Origin: Escallonia rubra
Taxonomy: Eukaryota > Streptophyta > Magnoliopsida > Escalloniales > Escalloniaceae
NCBI GenBank assembly: GCA_033065855.1
Contig: JAVXUO010001107.1
Coordinates: forward strand, 1 to 64,000
Direction of reading: 5' to 3'
DNA: 64,000 nucleotides
Part shown: piece after piece, positions 41,719-52,720 of the stretch
Layout: each line of letters opens with the position of its first letter
Position numbering within the stretch: the first letter of the stretch is position 1
Made by a program: the position numbers and the translations under genes
The notes under the pieces: model-generated
What the model was told of the DNA's origin: nothing
Seen by the model: the letters and a program-made list of their open reading frames with translations, nothing else
Databases searched by the model: none

Positions 41719-44444
41719 AAAAATGTAATTTTTTGGGGCATTTTTGTAATTTTGGAAAAAATAGGTTTATTTTGCAAATTGTGAAAATTTGTAGCTATGT
41801 GTCAAATTTTTTGGGAGGATGATCAGACATGGAGCCACCTCCTTCTTAATCGATCTGATGACTAACCAATGGATGATATGATAATGGATTGGATTAAATG
41901 AAAAAAAAGGAAGAGAAAACTTTTTGGGAGGAAAATTGAAATTTCAAGAAAAACAAGAACAAGAAGAACACTGAAACAGAGCATCTCGGGGAAGGGGAAA
42001 AATCAAAAGAAAAAGGGAGGAAATCAAGCCCAAATCCGAGAGGTGAGTTACCCAACTTAAAGTAGGTATGTTCTAGTATGTGTAAATGGAATTTGTGTGT
42101 ATTTTTTTTTATCACTGTGGAGCGTACAATTTATTCATGTACATGGCTGGGAAGCAATATGGAGAGGGGGGTGTTTTCTGGGATTTTTAGACTTCGGATG
42201 AGGATTTTGATCGCGATTTAGTGTGATTTGGAAGATATATTAATGTTTGATTGGTTTTCGGGCTTAAAAGAAATAAAGAAGAGGGATTATGGTGGTGCAG
42301 CAGGTGGGTCTGTGTGTGTTGTGCGTGTTCTTGTGTGTGTTTGATCATGGCTGCCAAGTGGTTGTGCGTAAGGATTGATGGTTGATTGTTGTATAATTTC
42401 TGTGTTAGTACGTATATTTTAGGAAGGGCAATGAGGTTTTAGTGATTTGGAAGTGAGGTAGTGTGTATTCGTGAAGTGGGTGTGAGAAGAACATCTCAGA
42501 TGAAGGAGGGAGAAGACACTGTGTGTTTTCAAGGTGCAGTAGTATGTGCTCAAATCTGAATAGTAATCTTTATTGTCACTAAATATATGATATTAATTAG
42601 GCAGTTTGTTCATGAATTTTCATAAATAGTTAGGGACAAAATTAGGCAAAGTCCAAAACTGTAACCCTCAATATTTATGAGACGTACGCCCTAGAATTTT
42701 TCAGTATCCGCAAAGGGCGCTAAATTGGCGTACCGATTAACGAAATTTATCAAATTATTTAACATAGCAAACTAAGCTATTTTGACCTGAAAATTTTAGA
42801 AAAATATTATTTTACTGATAGGTATCATATTCTACAATTTTGTGTCATCCTGAGGCCGAGAGGTATTTTTCGTGAAACTGGCATTTTAGCGCTTGGTCCG
42901 GACTCCAGACAACGGTTTGAGATTTTGGGGCAAATTTTTTCTAATATACTTTTTAGTCCAGAAATGACATCAATAGCGTTTTAAGATATTTTAAGATTTT
43001 TTCAGCGCCGGAAACTCTAGGGGTGTTTTGGTAATTTGACACCCCAAGAAAGGTATAATGGTAATTTTACCCATAAAGGGCATTTTTAAGTAAATCTACA
43101 TGCGGTAAGGATATTTTAGTGATTTGGTTTACAGAAAGATTAATTTGACTATTTAAATGTAACGGGGGGTATTTTGGTAATTTGCTACCCCAAAGGGGTA
43201 TTTTGGTAATTTTACCTATAAAATGTATTTTTGCATAAATTCACACACGGGAATGTTATTTTAATAATTCTACTTATGGGAAGGCCGTTTGGGCGATTTA
43301 AGTATGGGAGAGGCATGTTGGTAATTTTACATACCCGGTGATCATTTTGGGAATATGCGTGAGTCCGTATTAAGTTATAATATTTTTCTATAGTCTATGT
43401 GTTGATAATTCGATTATTCCGTTTAGGTTAAAGCTAAAGATTTCCGATTATGATAAATTAGCTGCGGATCCAGGTAAGAGTTTTTATCCGAACCTCGAGC
43501 CATCAGTTTGCTTTCGCAATTATTCTTTTGTTTATTTATGACCGTTGTTGAACTCTAAGTATGCTTTGATTTCGATCTGTTATTGCCAAGTAAATCCTGA
43601 TGTTGAACCTGATTCAATTATTGAACTTCTGTCAGTGCTCACCTTTTGTTGCATATTGAGCATTGATTTGTGTGTTGATTATATGATATACGTCTTCTGT
43701 ATACTGATATGGGAATCTGTTCTGTTCTGAGGCGGGTGTTATGAGGCTGGTCTGAATCATGCGTGGAATGCATGCTAGTACTTAAATGGACTAGTATTCT
43801 GGTACATCATGCATATGTACATTTTTTTTAGCCATGCGTATGTGGCACCGCTACCACCCATGATCAAAATCTTCAGAATTTATGCGCATTATGTCTGCAT
43901 TGATCACTTAAATAATGTCTGAGAACAATTGTCTGGATATCTTATCAAAAGGGACTAAGTGAAACGATTCCCTATTCTTGTCAAACTGTCGTTACTGTTT
44001 GAAATCTCTTAATTATTTGTCTTTGAATTGTGGTAACTCCCTCCGAGATTGCTTTGTGTACGACCTTACTGAGCTCTCAAAAGCTCACCCTTCGTTTGAC
44101 TCCATTCTGTAGGTGACAATCAGCTGCGCATGTTCGGGGATGGGTTAGACTTTGTGTGAGATTCCGATGATCCCATCACTACTGGGTAATGTGAACCCTG
44201 CGCGGGTCTGTACCGTTGATTCATTCTATCAGGTTATTAATAACCTAGGTTTTGAATAGTTAAGTTTGAACAATTATTGAAATATTGTATTTTAAGAAAC
44301 TTGGATCGGTGTTGGATTAGATGCTTTAAAGTTTAAAGTATGTGTTGGTGAACAGATTTTGACAGGTTTGATGTGATCCGGTAGGTTAACGAGCCGGGAG
44401 TTCGGGGTGGTGGAGCTTTAGATTTTTTGGGGCGTTACACTTAG

Positions 44445-45300
44445 AGAGCGAGCCTATCCCACATGTGAGTCCTCGTGTCGGAGCACTCGGAGCTTGCCAA
44501 AGGTAGTGTCTTGGAGAAGTCGCCTACCTGACGCGCCGAGGCAGTGTCCCAGAAGAGTCGCCTGCCTGATGCGCCGAGATAGTGTCTTAGAGGAGTCGCC
44601 TACTTGACGGGTCGAGGTAGTGTCCTAAATGAGTCGTCTACCTGGTGAAAGAGGAGTTAGAGCCCTCTGACTGAGATAATGTCTTAGAGAGTGAGCCTAT
44701 CCCGCATGTGAATCCTTGTCTCGAAGCACTCGGAGCGTAAATAGTGTCATGGAGGAGTCGCCTACCTGGAGAAGATAATGTCTCGGAGGAGTCGCCTATC
44801 CCCTCGGGATGCTATAACACTCTGGGGAATGTGTCGAAGCATGTTCCTTGACCAAGGCAGGGTGCACATGGTGTGGTGAAAGGATGGACCAACGCGGAGG
44901 CGCTGTAGTGTGACATGATGCTAGGGGCGCGATGTATAAGCAGCTCGGTGCATAGGCGCGGTTGAATATGTGCGGTGCTAAGGGCACGTGACATGGAAAC
45001 GACATGCAGGCATAGCGATGGCTACCGCAGAGTCAAGCGTCGTGACGTGGGGATGGTGCACGGGCACGGTGACAGGTGTCAAGGCGTCAGGCAATGTGCC
45101 GAGAGCACGTGACGTGGAGATGGCACTCGGGCGTGGCGACTGGTGTTCGTGGAGGTGGGCGTCGTGCTAGGGACAGGGTAGTGTTGAACTTTGATCATTG
45201 TAAATTTGATGTGTCGTGGGAGGGGCCCCCAAGAGTGGTCCAAAAGTGCGTATCCAGGATTAGATAGTAGCGGTCTAAATTTGCACAGCTAGGTTGGGAT
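44445..45300. repeat. complex tandem array with 38 bp units
   Basis: A unit starting agtgtcttggagaagtcgcc repeats at 44505, 44543 and 44581 and in part at 44619, at a 38 bp period. A longer block beginning agagag(c/t)gagcctatccc occurs at about 44445 and again at 44686. The GC-rich tail to 45300 shows further partial repeats (cacgtgac(a/g)tgga words near 44985 and 45105). Probably the non-coding part of an old retroelement. No protein signal. Confidence 0.6.
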
Positions 45301-47703
45301 AACAACAATACGTACTAAATAGCTCTTAGACTTGAGGACCTAGATGTGGAGACATGCAACTCAATTTTCTATGCTTCTATTGTAGTTCGTCTATATCTTG
45401 ATTTGTAACTTCAGTGTACCTTTCTATATAGGCGACTTGAGATTGATGTACGAAGGACCTTACTACTAACTAGTCTATGCAAGAGCTTACATTGATCAAA
45501 TGTTAGAGGTGCAACTTGGGTGGGTTGGGTTGCATTTTTTCCCAACCCAAGAAAATTCATGTGCTTTAAGCCCAACGAGCTTAAACCCAAGAAAAACTTG
45601 AATTAAAAGCTAGGTTAAGTTAAGTGTGTATATTTGAATTTCAATGGTTTGATCATTAAAAATCAAGAATTTTTTTTATTCACACAAAAAATAGAGTGGT
45701 GGTGGTTAACGGTGGCGGTGGTGGTGGCTGTAGGAGGTGGCGGTAGTGGTGGAGGCTGCAAGCAGGCAATGCCGGACGGCGTGGGGACGACGTGTGACAG
45801 GCAGTTGGCGGCGGCGACGGACGGTGGTGGTGGCCAGTGATGGTTCATCCATTTCTTCTCCGTGTTGAGAAGAAAGATTTGTAAATAAAGGAGTTCAAAC
45901 TTTTCTCTATTTTCTATTTACAAAACTCAAAAATTAAAAAGAAAAAAGACGGGGGGGGGGGGGGGGGGGGGGAGAAAATGTTTTTTTTCTTTCCGTTTCC
46001 TTTCTATTATCTCATGAGAAAAACTCACGAAAAGGACAACGGGGAAAAGTTTAAAATAATCTCACACTTTACGGAAGGACAGAACCGAAAGAAGAATACA
46101 GATGGAATATGAAGTGAAGATGATTCAACTCCATCTTTCTGAGTTCTGATCAGATCAACAACTCCAACTTCTCAGGTTCTCTCTCTCTCTCTCTATGTCT
46201 CTCTCTCTCATACCCAAATTCTGTTCTTGATCTACCCTTCTGGTGTCAACAGTTATAATTCATAGATGAACTTGTGATTTTAATGTAATGGGTTCTACAT
46301 TTGCACTTTGTCCCAATCAAATGTAGGAAAGCATGAGACTTGCATTGTCTATGTTTGGTGAAGGAATCTTGAAAGTAAGATCTCTAGTCAAACTTCATAG
46401 ATCTACCTGAAAGCATGCAACTTGACGATTCCAAGAGTTTTAGAACAGAAAACCATATGCAAAAAATTTGATGCCTTGGGCTTCCTCTAAAGGGACAATT
46501 TAGGGGATTTTTAGTTTAGTTGGTACTTGCTTCATTATAAACTGATAAAAAAGAGTTCCTTTCTAAGGCTGTATTGCTGTAATTAATGCTTTATGAATTT
46601 GAATATGTTTCAGTTAAATTTAGTTTTTTTGAATTTGGGTTCTATGCTTCCTCGAGTTTAAAAGTTGGGTCTACAATTTGGATCTTAGATTTGGTATTGG
46701 AATAATTTTTGAGCTTTTTAGCGTATGTAACTGTTTGAGGAAGGAGTATAATAACAAGAAACTGACCCAGAGATAGTATGGTTCATTTTTTCGACCAGCT
46801 CTTAAAATAAGTAACTTCCCCAGTAGAGACGTGAACAAGCTTTGGGCATAAGTTCCGATGTTGACAAAGAATTAAGTGTAAGATCAACTCTTTCTTGAGC
46901 CTTATTGTGTGCTTTGGTTAGTTATTAGCTGGTTTTATGTATAGTTTAAAGAGTTTATTGGAATCTTGATTTGAACAGCTTAAGAGAATTCATGATTTTC
47001 TCCATTTCGCTAGAGTTTTTTGATTTTGTAGCTAGCTCAAACGTTGAGAATCAGCCAATTCAGGCTAAGGCTGCCTACTAGTATTTCCCCAGACACTACT
47101 TCCATTGGTAACCCTTGAAAGCTGAAAAGTCTAAAATGCTAGCTAGAATCTCTATATCTGGGGTCACCATTCATAGCTGAATTCCTAACCAATTCCCAGT
47201 CGAGACTAATTCATCTCTTACTACTAGCCTTAAGTTCCAGATCGTAGTCCAAGTAATTTCAGCGTCATGTTTTAGCTCAGGCTTTCCAACTTCAACTCTA
47301 ACCTTCTGTCAGATTCGTCCATTCACAATCTCTTTTCTACCTTTGTAAAACCCTATGCCTAATGCTCTGCATAAACAAAGCCCATAAAGCTGATTTATGC
47401 AGGGGCTTGTACCATAAATTCTTCAGGGACTTTAGCCTTTGGTGAAAATCTTTATGTACGTCTTAGGGCTGGAAGTCTTGGACGTATCTTTCATTTACGA
47501 GTATAAAAGCTTGAGAGTATCTACCTAGTACGCAATTGGCAGCCTTTTGGGGTGGTCACTCTAAAGCTCCTCCACTCGAAACTATTATATTCTCGCAGAG
47601 ACTGGTGTGCATATAGAGTGACATTACAACTTCAGCAAGTAGTTGAATTGCTTGGTTCTGACTTGTAAATTTTTGTAAAATGGTGTAGGTGTGTTGCATT
47701 GCA
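45301..47703. other. intergenic and probable 5' leader of the NLR gene
   Basis: Holds a GGT/GGC-rich patch (about 45698-45835), a run of 22 G (45951-45972) and a CT-rich stretch (about 46177-46211). At 47670-47688 a pyrimidine-poor but plausible acceptor (ggtgtag) stands 15 bases before the NLR start codon, so an intron in the 5' UTR is possible, with its donor perhaps near 46175. A phrase at 45510 (tgcaacttgggtgggttggg) resembles a transposon end without a partner. Confidence 0.4.
45951..45972. repeat. poly-G run, 22 bases
   Basis: An unbroken homopolymer, unusual in plant DNA. Its true length is hard to sequence and the value may be inexact. Confidence 0.85.
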
Positions 47704-50700
47704 ATGGCTGTGAGTTCAATGGAGCAACTGAGAGATATATTCGGAGTGGTACGTGATGTTAATAAAAAAAGGATTGTCCTTTTTGGGAAGCCAGGAGTTG
47801 GGAAAACATGGATGGCAAAGAAGTTAAGTGATCGTGCTATCAAAGAGCACTTATTTGATATCAGCCTTTGGGTCTTTTTGCACAGAAATAATGACATTAG
47901 AGCTCTCTACAAGATTATTGCTCGCCAACTGTCACTACTTTCCCCTAATGACGAATGGGAAGTTGAGGATGAAAATAAGGAGGAGGAAGATGAGGAAAAC
48001 TGGGAGAACTTGAAAAGGAAAATATCAGAGGCACTTTCAGGAAAGAAGTTTCTTCTAATTTTGGATGACGATGGATGTAAAGTTGATATAGAGGAGACTT
48101 TAAAAGTATTAGGAACCTTGCTGCCTCTTGACCAGAATGATATGTACAAGGTCCTAATTACTAAAGCAGAAAACGACAGTGGCCATTTTCCTGTAGACGC
48201 CAGGTTTGAAGTGAAGCCTTTGCCTGTAGACGAGTCATTCTCCTTGTTGAAAGAAAGAATGGTGCCAAGCATTCACGAGATCGCAGGTGTAAATGATTTA
48301 ACTAAGGCTTTTGTTGAAATCAGTAGAGGTTTCCCCGCAGAAATTGTTATGATAGGAAAAGTTTTGAGTTACTTTGGGCAACAAGAATCTGGTGTGCAAA
48401 CACTGGAAAGAGTTTTGGAGGAAGCATCTGATAATGAAAACTACAGTGTAGCACATATAGTATGCACTAAATGTCAATTGTTGCCAACTGGTATTTTAAT
48501 TGACTGTTGTTGGCGTGGGAGCCACTTCTACCGTGATTATGCAAGCGTGCATTACAATGAGTTGATAACTTACTGGATTTTGGAAGGATATTTTGGCCAC
48601 ATTGATTGTATCGAAAAGGCTTATCAAATGGGACATCGTGCGTTGATGGAGCTCACAGATTGTCACATGGTGAAAAGAGAAGAGGCTGGTTATGTCACCA
48701 TAGCTAAATCAGATTTGGATTTAGATGATTTTTACCAGTGGGGAATTGGTGGAACGGCCCGTTTAGGATTGGCTACATTGTTTGATAGAAATTCGAAAGG
48801 CTTTGGGAGAATCACATGGCAAAACGGTATGGTGAAAACACTTTGTAAGGGTACAAAAGGACAGAAGCTTGCAACTTTGATGCTGGATGGTAACCGCTTC
48901 GGCGGGGAAGTCCTACTTGACTTACTGATGTCCGAGCAGGAACTCCAAGTTCTTGCGCTATTCAACCCTACAGTCAAATTACTGCCTTCGCCACTGTCTA
49001 ACATGCAAAATCTTTCTATACTTGTGCTCAGAGGCTGTCACTTTTTGAAGGATATCAACATTCATTTAAATCTACAAAGCTTAAAAGTTCTTGAGATATC
49101 TGGGTCTAGCTCCCTGAATATAATCCCAGATGATTTCTTCAACCACATGCCCCAACTTCAAAGCCTCAATCTCTCTGAACTCCAAATCTCATCATTGCCT
49201 TCGTCTCTATATACTCTTAGTGAACTAAGGTGGCTAATCCTTGAAGGTTGTAGTCACTTAGAAAGGCTAGAAAGCCTCAGAAAACTTACAAATCTCATTG
49301 CTCTTGATCTGTCTGCTGCCACCTCTTTCGAATCTTTTGGTGACAAGACCTTTTCGAAAAACCAGAAACTTCAGATGATAAAACTTTCCAAAACCAAGAT
49401 TAAAACCTTACCACTCCTCAGCAGTCTTAGGGAGCTGACTCATCTCTTGCTAAGTGGTTGCGTAAACATTGACAGAATGCGCAGTATCACTTCGCTAACC
49501 AGTCTCCAAACTCTTGATCTCTTTGGTGCTAGAAAGTTTAAGGAATTTCATGATTCATCATTAGAAACTATCGTTGGCCTTAAATTCCTTGATCTATCGG
49601 GAACTTCAGTTAATCATCTACCTTCAAACATTAGTAATCCTCGCCATCTCTACCTGAAATGTTGCTTTCAACTAAAGCAGCTTCCATCGATAGAAGGTCT
49701 TGCTGGCCTCCAGGTACTTGATCTGTCAGGTTCCAGTGAACTCAACACGATCGGAAACGATTTCTTTGAACATCTGACATGCCTTCGGGTACTCAACCTT
49801 TCAGAAACAAGTGTCGAAAGTTTACCATCACTTTCCAATCTTTATAGTCTTCGCCAGCTACTACTATCGCATTGCTTGTCTTTGAGGACATTGCCCGAGT
49901 TGACTTCACTTACAAAGCTTGAGGTGCTTGATCTTTCACAATGTAGTGCTTTGGCAGAAGTACGAGATTCATCTTTTGAGCATCTATTGTGCCTTCAGAG
50001 GCTCGACCTCTCTGAAACAATGATCGATCGCCTGCCGCCGCTTCCCAACCCTAGCAATCTCCGTTCCCTCTTACTGAAAAAGTGTGCCAACATGAAAGTA
50101 CTTCCACCGCTAACATCTCTAGCAAAACTCGAGGAATTAAATCTTTCTGGTATCAGCTCTCTGAACGAAACAGGAACTGCTTTCTTGGAGTATACAACTA
50201 ATCTTCGAATTCTTGACCTCTCTGAGACCCAGCTTGTTCAGTTACCATCCATGTCAAATCTCCAAAGCCTTAGTCACCTTTCTGTTAAGGGCTGTCCGAA
50301 GTTAGAAACAGTGCCAAATTTGGGGGCACTTACAAAGATTGAGTTTCTAGATCTTTCTGGAACGGCGGTCAGGGATCTACCGCCCCTTCACAGATTCAAC
50401 AATCTTCGTCAGCTCCTGCTTAGAGATTGTTCAAGCGTGAAAGAATTTCTACATCTTGAGATGCTTGATCTCTTGGATCCCACATTTACTGAACTTCCCT
50501 ATGGGATCTCAAATCTGACCAATCTTGAGCTGTTTGATCTACCAAAACTGAAAAATAAGCAAGGGGCTGAGACCACAAAGATAGAGTCCCCTCTAGAAGA
50601 GCCTAATCAGCACCAGTGGCATATCTCTTGCTGGTCATTTGAGCCAATCATGGGTGCCATTAAACATCACATTTCCATGAGAAGTACCCAATTCATGGAA

Positions 50701-51753
50701 CTTTTTGGGGAAAATCCTTCATTTTTAGGGGAAAGTGTTAAGCGCTTTCATTTCCTCGTTCATCCCAGCAAGGCACAAAATGGATATGGAAGTCGAATCT
50801 CATACCATAACGAAATTCTTCTCAGAGATATCTACTTTCAAACAAGAGAATTTGCTCATCCTAGGGATCGGGAGCAATCTTTGGAGATTCATGGATTCGA
50901 TAGTTTTCCCAAGGGTGTTGAACTCATCCTACGCCATGCTGAATTTCTGTTTCTTGTAGAAACTCCATTTGTCAAGGGGTTGTCTGATTTAGGTGCGAAG
51001 AATGTCAAGAAGATCAAAGTCTGTTGGATTGAGAGATGCAGAGAAATAGAAAGTGTTCTGCGTCTTGATAAGGTTGAAAATATTGCCAAACCAGAAGGAA
51101 AGGCAGCAGAAATGGACGACTCGGCTGAGAATGTGGAAGATTTTAGCCATTTGATGGAAAATTTAGAAATTCTTTGGCTTTCCAGTGCCATTAATTTGAA
51201 GAGTATTTACAGTGGGAACCTGCAAGGTGGTTTTAGAAACCTCAAGTGTTTTTACTTGGCCTATTGTCCAATACTCTTGAATGTTTTTCCTATGTGTCAG
51301 AAACTGGAAAACCTCGAAGTCCTTGAAGTCAAATTCTGTGACAAGTTGGAAACTCTCTTCGAACATGACTCAGCTACATTACCAAAGTTACATACACTAC
51401 ATCTTTGGGCCTTGCCTAACTTGAAGAAAGCTGGGTGTCTTGTGCCCGCTGTGCGCTATTTAAGAGTTGGGGATTGCCCCTTGCTTGTGAATCTTATGTC
51501 TGTGTCCCAGTATCCAGAAAATCTTGAGATCCTCCAAATAAAATTCTGCGACAGTTTGGAGACTGTCTTTCAAAACAGCACATCTTCAAACCGTATATTG
51601 CCAAACTTACGTAAGTTTCATATTTGGGATCTGCCAGAGCTGAAGAGCGTTGGGGTTGAGTTGCCTCATCTACAGGATTGCTGTGTAAGGGGGTGCCCAA
51701 AGTTGCAGCACCATCTTGAAGTGTCGAATGCAAGGTCTTCTGTTACCAAGTAA
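47704..51753 (+). CDS. NLR-like protein without CC/TIR domain (At4g19050-like)
   Basis: Probable intracellular immune receptor or relative, 1349 residues from one coding exon. The start is the first ATG in the open frame; the frame extends five codons further upstream but without an ATG. Only 27 residues precede the P-loop GKPGVGKT (28-35). Kinase-2 reads LLILDDDG (about 116-123) instead of the usual DDVW ending, a GFP motif near 208 stands for GLPL, and an RNBS-D-like block with YWILEGYF follows. The MHD motif cannot be found. An acidic run (about 80-95) interrupts the NB region. Residues about 430-950 are leucine-rich repeats arranged in blocks of roughly 70 residues, each with LDLS(E/G)T and LP.L signatures. 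The C-terminal 400 residues have weak LRR character. The pattern fits the putative resistance protein At4g19050 group. ATP switching may be altered. The frame is fully open. Confidence 0.85.
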   Translation: MAVSSMEQLRDIFGVVRDVNKKRIVLFGKPGVGKTWMAKKLSDRAIKEHLFDISLWVFLHRNNDIRALYKIIARQLSLLSPNDEWEVEDENKEEEDEENWENLKRKISEALSGKKFLLILDDDGCKVDIEETLKVLGTLLPLDQNDMYKVLITKAENDSGHFPVDARFEVKPLPVDESFSLLKERMVPSIHEIAGVNDLTKAFVEISRGFPAEIVMIGKVLSYFGQQESGVQTLERVLEEASDNENYSVAHIVCTKCQLLPTGILIDCCWRGSHFYRDYASVHYNELITYWILEGYFGHIDCIEKAYQMGHRALMELTDCHMVKREEAGYVTIAKSDLDLDDFYQWGIGGTARLGLATLFDRNSKGFGRITWQNGMVKTLCKGTKGQKLATLMLDGNRFGGEVLLDLLMSEQELQVLALFNPTVKLLPSPLSNMQNLSILVLRGCHFLKDINIHLNLQSLKVLEISGSSSLNIIPDDFFNHMPQLQSLNLSELQISSLPSSLYTLSELRWLILEGCSHLERLESLRKLTNLIALDLSAATSFESFGDKTFSKNQKLQMIKLSKTKIKTLPLLSSLRELTHLLLSGCVNIDRMRSITSLTSLQTLDLFGARKFKEFHDSSLETIVGLKFLDLSGTSVNHLPSNISNPRHLYLKCCFQLKQLPSIEGLAGLQVLDLSGSSELNTIGNDFFEHLTCLRVLNLSETSVESLPSLSNLYSLRQLLLSHCLSLRTLPELTSLTKLEVLDLSQCSALAEVRDSSFEHLLCLQRLDLSETMIDRLPPLPNPSNLRSLLLKKCANMKVLPPLTSLAKLEELNLSGISSLNETGTAFLEYTTNLRILDLSETQLVQLPSMSNLQSLSHLSVKGCPKLETVPNLGALTKIEFLDLSGTAVRDLPPLHRFNNLRQLLLRDCSSVKEFLHLEMLDLLDPTFTELPYGISNLTNLELFDLPKLKNKQGAETTKIESPLEEPNQHQWHISCWSFEPIMGAIKHHISMRSTQFMELFGENPSFLGESVKRFHFLVHPSKAQNGYGSRISYHNEILLRDIYFQTREFAHPRDREQSLEIHGFDSFPKGVELILRHAEFLFLVETPFVKGLSDLGAKNVKKIKVCWIERCREIESVLRLDKVENIAKPEGKAAEMDDSAENVEDFSHLMENLEILWLSSAINLKSIYSGNLQGGFRNLKCFYLAYCPILLNVFPMCQKLENLEVLEVKFCDKLETLFEHDSATLPKLHTLHLWALPNLKKAGCLVPAVRYLRVGDCPLLVNLMSVSQYPENLEILQIKFCDSLETVFQNSTSSNRILPNLRKFHIWDLPELKSVGVELPHLQDCCVRGCPKLQHHLEVSNARSSVTK

Positions 51754-52720
51754 AACTACTTGGCATGGGAGAAGATAAAGTTTTGATAATCCCGAATATA
51801 AAAAGGATGGCCTTAAAATGCTGGATAAAGTTTTCCTTCAGCATTCAAAAGTACCTTCAGGTTTGTCACAGTTAACACCGTCTGACGTATCTTCTATCTT
51901 TGCTTGTTCAATCTGTAACAGCTTGAGCATATCTGATCTGAAACTTCCTTTTCTTTGTTGTCTTGTTGGTGCAGTAGCAACGGAACCAGGGTATGCTCTG
52001 TTCGACTGATGGTTCCAGTCCTAGTCTCTCTGCCGTGGCTTGAGAAGTACGTAGTTGCTAGATACTTCACCTGATCTACACATCAAAGGTCAATCTCCAT
52101 TTATTTTTGTTTATGAGATCTATTGCTCATGTAGTCGCGATTCTCTTTGTATATTGTATTGTGTTCCTGTATTCAGTTTGGAAGTTGAATAAGTTCCAGG
52201 ACGACAGAGTGGCAGTAACAACAGGAGATCGACTTGTTCTTCCACTTGGAATGCTTAATCAACTGGAAGACCGGCCTGAAGGTCCATGCATTAGTCTCCA
52301 AAGTAGCCAAAGAGTCAAAGCAGATCCATTTTAGTCAGACCAACTGATTTATTCATAATGAGGGCCGCATTTCCTTTTTGGTTTAACACTGCGCGGGTAG
52401 TTTTCCTTTGCAGTTTTCCGCCTGATGTATCTGTCATGAGGGTAGCAAGAGTACATCTTGATATTGTACATTGTGTCTTGTGTTCCTGTATTCAGTTTGG
52501 AAGTAGAATAAGTTCCAGGACGACAGAGTAGCAGACCAACAAGAGAATGGCTTGTGCTTGCACTTGGAATGCATAATCAACTGTGACCTGAAGGTCCATG
52601 CATTAGTCCCCACAGTAGCCAAATGTCCATGCTATGGTTGGGCGTTGCGCGAGTAGTTTTCCTTTGCAGTTTACCCTCTGATGTATCTGTTAAAAAGGGA
52701 GCAACAATACATTTTGATCT
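51754..52720. repeat. NLR 3' region with a tandem duplication
   Basis: Sequence at about 52145-52450 (gtgttcctgtattcagtttg ... ttttcctttgcagttt) recurs at about 52465-52710 at an offset of 319 bases, falling to 256 because the second copy lacks about 63 bases. A third partial start follows at 52697. The first copy lies in the probable 3' UTR of the NLR. The 75-codon frame at 52107-52334 sits in the first copy and is destroyed in the second, so it is unlikely to be a gene. Confidence 0.65.

Larger units (their letters stand above)
40522..44439. mobile_element. solo LTR, gypsy-like, with a nested MULE
   Basis: Begins TGTAATAGCCCGAAC and ends GGGGCGTTACA, flanked by CTTAG on both sides (40517-40521 and 44440-44444), a perfect 5 bp duplication. 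Without the nested MULE and its duplication it is about 2.85 kb, long for an LTR but known in gypsy groups such as Tekay. No polyprotein sequence was seen. The MULE at 40656-41718 inserted later. Confidence 0.72.

Noticed and set aside
44505-44650. A CRISPR array
   Set aside because: The units are contiguous tandem copies with no unique spacers, in a plant genome and inside a retroelement-like region.
47689-47703. NLR start at 47689
   Set aside because: The codon there is GTG. The first ATG is at 47704, and a likely splice acceptor ends at 47688.
52107-52334. A small membrane protein of 75 residues after the NLR
   Set aside because: It lies in a tandemly duplicated 3' segment and its frame is not kept in the second copy.
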